64,000 nt of DNA, from assembly GCF_004145845.1 (NCBI RefSeq), contig NZ_SELP01000003.1, positions 186,001 through 250,000 of the forward strand. Direction: 5' to 3'. The notes below the pieces were generated by a model. The model was not told where the DNA came from and did not search any database. It saw only the letters and a program-made list of their open reading frames with translations. This document shows positions 63,639 through 64,000 of this stretch, one piece after another. The position numbers and the translations under genes are program-made. This DNA comes from Loktanella sp. IMCC34160 (GTDB lineage: Bacteria; Pseudomonadota; Alphaproteobacteria; Rhodobacterales; Rhodobacteraceae). How positions within the stretch are numbered: the first letter of the stretch is position 1; each line of letters begins with the position of its first letter.

Positions 63639-64000
63639 CGCGGCCCGCGAGGCCTTCCTCCGGATTGCGGGCTGGACACTTGACGGGGCTGCGCCGATCC
63701 CCGGCGACGCCTCGCGCCGAAGCTACCTTCGGCTGCGGCATGCCGAAGAAACCGCGATCCTGATGGATGCCCCGCCAGACACCGGCGAAGACACCCGTGC
63801 TTTCCACCGGATTGCCGATCATCTGCGGGGCCACGGGCTGTCCGCGCCGCGCATCATGGCGGCGGATCACGACGCCGGGTTCCTGCTTCTCGAAGATCTG
63901 GGGCCCGAACAGGTGGCCGACCATCTGTCCCGTCACCCGCAGGACGAGGTCGGGATCTACACCGCCATTGCCGATGTTCTTGTCCGGCTGCACGGATGCG
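63625..64000 (+). CDS. Aminoglycoside phosphotransferase-like sugar kinase, N-terminal part
   Basis: A partial gene continuing past the window edge (125 codons). The product starts MSGRDAAREAFLRIAGWTL from a TTG at 63625 that overlaps tsaE by 14 nt, and has GDASRRSYLRLRH, the glycine-rich-like nucleotide loop. VLVRLHGC near the edge matches the APH fold. The same position in many alphaproteobacteria holds AmgK, which phosphorylates N-acetylmuramate at C1 for cell-wall recycling. The catalytic HGDxxxxN lies outside the window, so this is tentative. Confidence 0.6.
   Translation, partial: MSGRDAAREAFLRIAGWTLDGAAPIPGDASRRSYLRLRHAEETAILMDAPPDTGEDTRAFHRIADHLRGHGLSAPRIMAADHDAGFLLLEDLGPEQVADHLSRHPQDEVGIYTAIADVLVRLHGC

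Overview
The window is chromosomal DNA of an alphaproteobacterium, almost certainly of the order Rhodobacterales. This is judged from high GC, the petP/petR and petABC (cytochrome bc1) genes, a regB-senC-regA redox two-component locus, an HDAC-like/xseB/ispA/dxs operon, and the hemD-mic60-hemY order typical of alphaproteobacteria. Genes are tightly packed, with many 4-nt ATGA start/stop couplings and several convergent pairs that share one CTAG stop palindrome. There is no phage, insertion sequence, CRISPR array or rRNA. No photosynthesis pigment or reaction-centre gene is present in the window.

Layout. 0-2 kb: 5' end of ilvE (-), petP-petR (+) and a small exported protein (-). 2-7 kb: HDAC-like deacetylase, xseB, ispA, dxs and a membrane protein in one operon that makes isoprenoid precursors. 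7-13 kb: an NAD-binding epimerase-like protein, a methyltransferase, then a CoA-thioester catabolic cluster (acyl-CoA dehydrogenase, NDP-forming acyl-CoA synthetase, CaiD-like hydratase) with a divergent GlxA/AraC regulator. 13-19 kb: AMP nucleosidase, HU, EamA exporter, a CcdA-like/thioredoxin pair and chorismate synthase. 18.7-22 kb: TPP riboswitch and thiBPQ thiamine importer. 22-25 kb: petABC. 25-31 kb: outer-membrane protein, a 56-aa basic protein, OmpA-family protein, AhpD-like enzyme, acetyltransferase, MoCF-binding protein, sfsA and map. 31-37 kb: rsmD, ferredoxin reductase-like protein, peroxiredoxin, MscS channel, pterin dehydratase, FemAB-like protein, GDPD and RidA.

37-42 kb: a type I secretion ABC/HlyD pair and, divergently, mlaA-mlaC plus an uncharacterised exported protein. 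42-46 kb: GST, PaiB-like protein, a GST split by an in-frame stop, mtaB and dapF. 46.4-46.6 kb: tRNA-Lys and tRNA-Thr. 46.7-50 kb: hemY, mic60, hemD. 50-55 kb: tsaD, gpsA, YciI, EVE and DUF1761 proteins, and an FAD oxidoreductase. 55-58 kb: DUF2853, extensin-like protein and ahcY. 57.6-64 kb: HD phosphohydrolase, GNAT, regA, senC, regB, a PAS-only protein (possible DivL homologue), tsaE and the start of an aminoglycoside-phosphotransferase-like sugar kinase.

Functionally the window is rich in respiratory electron transport and its control: PetR/PetP, the bc1 complex, RegB/RegA with SenC, thiol-disulfide factors and haem synthesis. Most genes are conserved housekeeping genes. I see no clear-cut new defence or mobile system. 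The best leads are the CoA cluster, the uncharacterised exported protein attached to mlaAC, the PAS-only protein beside regB, the GST with a nonsense codon, and the shared CTAG stops.
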